Shown here piece by piece: positions 62,023 to 64,000 of a stretch of DNA of 64,000 nucleotides. The stretch is from Chlamydiales bacterium (lineage in GTDB: Bacteria > Chlamydiota > Chlamydiia > Chlamydiales > Simkaniaceae). The notes beneath the pieces were generated by a model, which was not told the DNA's origin, ran no database searches, and saw nothing but the letters and a program-made list of their open reading frames with translations. Both the position numbers and the translations under genes were made by a program. The stretch covers positions 248,001-312,000 of the forward strand of contig JACKPR010000003.1 in assembly GCA_024233395.1 (NCBI GenBank), read 5' to 3'. How positions within the stretch are numbered: position 1 is the first letter of the stretch; each line of letters starts with the position of its first letter.

Positions 62023-62189
62023 GAACCTATCCGTAAAGTAAATTGTTTTTCATTTTCCAATATTTTCTAGCAGATTTTTTCTGTCCATTTTGATCCCATT
62101 GTCCAAGAGACAAAGGTTCAAAATGGACAGGGAAAAGATACAGAAAAGATAGGGAATGAGAAATAATAGACTTTGCGGATAGGTTCATA
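62020..62189. repeat. divergent relative of the 170-bp palindromic element
   Basis: The ends TATGAACCTATCCGTAAAGT and GACTTTGCGGATAGGTTCATA are inverses with one mismatch. The middle CTGTCCATTTTGATCC pairs with GGTTCAAAATGGACAG. The apex CATTGTCCAAGAGACAA matches the apex of the main family with one base change, and the length (170) is the same. It lies in the divergent gap between the FliO-like and HAD genes. Confidence 0.8.
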
Positions 62190-62251
62190 ACTTTTATTCT
62201 GTGCGGAAAGCTCTTTTTTGTCTATAATTACACTGTAAGATTGGAGTGGCA

Positions 62252-63094
62252 ATGAACAGAGGAACCATAGCATTAGATATCGATGGAACGATCACCAACC
62301 GGAAACATCTCATTCCGGATGGTGTAGCGACTTACTTTGAGAACCTTCATAAAGATGGGTGGCAGTTTATTTTTGTGACGGGAAGATCGATGTCTTTTGC
62401 GATGATGACCCTTCCAAAGCTAACCTTTCCCTATTTACTTGCCCTTCAAAATGGAGCAGACTTACTCGAAATCCCTTCAAAGAAAAAAGTGGCTCGGTCT
62501 TATTTGAAAATCAATATTGTTGAACTCCTTGATCAACTTTATCAAGGAAATGAAGGGGACTTTATTGTTTATGCGGGATATGAAAAAGGAGATCTCTGCT
62601 ATTTTCGTCCTGATCGTTTTTCACCAGAGATGCAGGAATATCTCAAAGAGGTAGAAAAACTCTCTGCATCCCCTTGGATTCCTTTAGATTCTTTTGATAT
62701 CAAGCAGCAGAGCATTTTTCCCCTTATTAAATGTATTGGATCGAAAGAAATGCTTGAAGGCTTTAACAAAAAGCTTCTCTCCATTGAAGATCTCAAAACG
62801 ACATTAATCAAAGATCCCATTTCCCCCGATCTCTACCTTATCCTTATCACCCATAAGAATGCAGATAAGGGAATTGCTGTGAAAACTTTCATGGAGAAAT
62901 ACCAACTGAAGCATCCTCTTATTACTGGAGGAGATGATAACAACGATATCCCTCTTCTTAAAGCGGGAGATGTTCGTATCGCGATGGATGGAGCTCCTGA
63001 AGCTTTACAAAATATTGCCCATATTATTGCACCTCCAGCTGACCGCATGGGGATCATTCAGGGGATTGAAGAAGCGATCAGGTTAGCGACATGA
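62252..63094 (+). CDS. HAD-superfamily phosphatase (Cof type)
   Basis: The 280-residue product from the ATG at 62252 (GGAG site five bases before) has motif I ALDIDGTIT (catalytic aspartates at about residues 9 and 11), motif II FVTGRS, and motif IV GGDDNNDIPLL near residue 230, with a C2-type cap between. Cof-like phosphatases act on sugar phosphates, flavin or PLP-type substrates. The next gene starts within its stop codon (ATGA), so the pair is coupled. Length matches the family. Confidence 0.9.
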   Translation: MNRGTIALDIDGTITNRKHLIPDGVATYFENLHKDGWQFIFVTGRSMSFAMMTLPKLTFPYLLALQNGADLLEIPSKKKVARSYLKINIVELLDQLYQGNEGDFIVYAGYEKGDLCYFRPDRFSPEMQEYLKEVEKLSASPWIPLDSFDIKQQSIFPLIKCIGSKEMLEGFNKKLLSIEDLKTTLIKDPISPDLYLILITHKNADKGIAVKTFMEKYQLKHPLITGGDDNNDIPLLKAGDVRIAMDGAPEALQNIAHIIAPPADRMGIIQGIEEAIRLAT

Positions 63095-64000
63095 CCGTAG
63101 CCATCGACAAACGAAAACTTGTGGATCTAGCACTCGATGCTGGAAGGCGTTACTTAAGTCCTCAGACAGATCTGATTCACTATTGCTATGAGGATGAACG
63201 CTCCACCGATACCATTCCTTTTTTTGAGAATCTTTGTTACTGCTTAACCCTTTTTCGAACCATGGTAGGAGACCATGTCCAAGAAGGAAAAGAGAGGTTA
63301 AAACACCTCCTTTCTTTTCGAAATGAAGAGGGGCGCTTTCCTGTCTATCTTCATCAATACTCTAAAGGGATAGGATCGTATCGAACCATGTATCCTCTCT
63401 TTCTAATCGATAAATACTTCCATAAAGTGATCGAAGAGCCTCTTCGCTCAGAGATTCGTAAAAATCTGACCCTTCCCCTTCCTCCCGAAGAAATCACTAA
63501 TTCTAAAGAAGCAGGACTGATGGCTCTTCATCTAGTCTGTCATGATCACCCCTTAGATTCCCTTTTTCCTCTTTGGGACTTTGAAAATGAGCTTTATTCG
63601 GGACCCCTAGGTGATGAACGGCAACGAAAAGGGGAGATAGAAACCACTCTTTTTGATCTATTCATGGGCCATTCTCCTCGAATCTTAAAGCCTCATCCAA
63701 TCCATCTCCATGCTTCTCTTGTTTTTCCATCAGAAAATAATAAAAAAACATCTCCAGTTATTTCTGGATCTCCCAAGCCAGTGGGGAAAGGTTACCATCT
63801 TTATCGAAAGGTTTGGAAAGAGGAATGCCATCTTCATACATTGGTTTGTCAAGATAAGAACATCATTTGTGAAGGTCAGATCTTTACTTATCCCGAAGTC
63901 ATTCCTGATGAAAAAAACCGGATGGAACTCACCTTTTATACGGATCGTGCAGATGGAAAAACCATTTTGATCAATGGAGAGAAAGGGACAGTTTTTAAAT
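63091..64000 (+). CDS. unknown protein, 3'-partial
   Basis: The ATG at 63091 overlaps the HAD stop by four bases, and the frame stays open for 303 codons to the window edge. The beginning reads TVAIDKRKLVDLALDAGRRY, then a helical part with EERLKHLL-like and FRNEEGRFPVYLHQYSKG segments, and later a beta-rich part (VCQDKNIICEGQIFTYPEV). It resembles nothing I can name, although its position after a phosphatase suggests a small-molecule pathway. No signal peptide. Confidence 0.75.
   Translation, partial: MTVAIDKRKLVDLALDAGRRYLSPQTDLIHYCYEDERSTDTIPFFENLCYCLTLFRTMVGDHVQEGKERLKHLLSFRNEEGRFPVYLHQYSKGIGSYRTMYPLFLIDKYFHKVIEEPLRSEIRKNLTLPLPPEEITNSKEAGLMALHLVCHDHPLDSLFPLWDFENELYSGPLGDERQRKGEIETTLFDLFMGHSPRILKPHPIHLHASLVFPSENNKKTSPVISGSPKPVGKGYHLYRKVWKEECHLHTLVCQDKNIICEGQIFTYPEVIPDEKNRMELTFYTDRADGKTILINGEKGTVFK

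Overview
The window looks like a chromosomal piece of an environmental (non-Chlamydiaceae) member of the Chlamydiota. The best evidence is a type III translocator block at 50873-53772 (helper protein, LcrH/SycD-type chaperone, CopB-like and CopD-like proteins) laid out like the CT576-CT579 genes of Chlamydia trachomatis. Supporting evidence is the set of OppA-type binding proteins without permease genes, several membrane proteins of effector or inclusion-membrane type, an mlaEFD operon, hemL and NfeD/FloA genes. Base composition is AT-rich by eye. The family (Simkania-, Parachlamydia- or Rhabdochlamydia-like) cannot be fixed from the sequence alone. No rRNA, tRNA, CRISPR array or prophage was seen.

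Layout. 1-6.5 kb: an OppA-like protein fused to an unknown N-terminal module, a small unknown gene, a decayed IS605-type element, a MATE pump and an OppA lipoprotein. 6.5-16.2 kb: bifunctional glutathione synthesis enzyme, a complete TolC/EmrA/EmrB-type efflux operon, a second MFS pump and a secretin without its usual gsp partners. 16.4-25.3 kb: a histidine-phosphatase pair (one apparently inactive), an LbtU-like porin with an S9 peptidase, a MazG-like enzyme, an anion transporter and an ABC-2 exporter. 25.3-36.6 kb: four paralogous membrane-anchored proteins with protein-kinase-like motifs, a 55-residue secreted zinc-finger protein, a third OppA, the free-standing version of the module fused to OppA at 2-2197, and two multi-pass unknown proteins. 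36.6-50.8 kb: MFS exporter, three large unknown or housekeeping genes, a cluster of effector-like proteins, mlaEFD, a papain-fold candidate, DoxX, an AAA/DUF4143 ATPase and gluconate kinase. 50.8-54.7 kb: translocator operon plus an ankyrin-like protein. 54.9-64 kb: hemL, NfeD protease/NfeD/FloA membrane operon, a FliO-like protein, a HAD phosphatase and an unknown partial gene.

The most striking non-coding signal is a family of about 170-bp, almost fully palindromic elements (17590, 26730, 29864, 34598, 48448, a half copy at 3102, and a divergent relative at 62020). They share a central core, but the outer arms differ between copies while remaining self-complementary. Most lie directly after a stop codon, and one supplies the stop codon of the gene it follows. 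Several unrelated palindromes (26231, 30031, 53826, 61932) occupy other intergenic gaps.

Together the genes fit an intracellular bacterium that takes up peptides, exports drugs or metabolites through several pumps, maintains its outer membrane (Mla, NfeD/FloA) and delivers proteins into a host cell. Functional statements rest on motif reading and knowledge of families. No database search or structure prediction was run.
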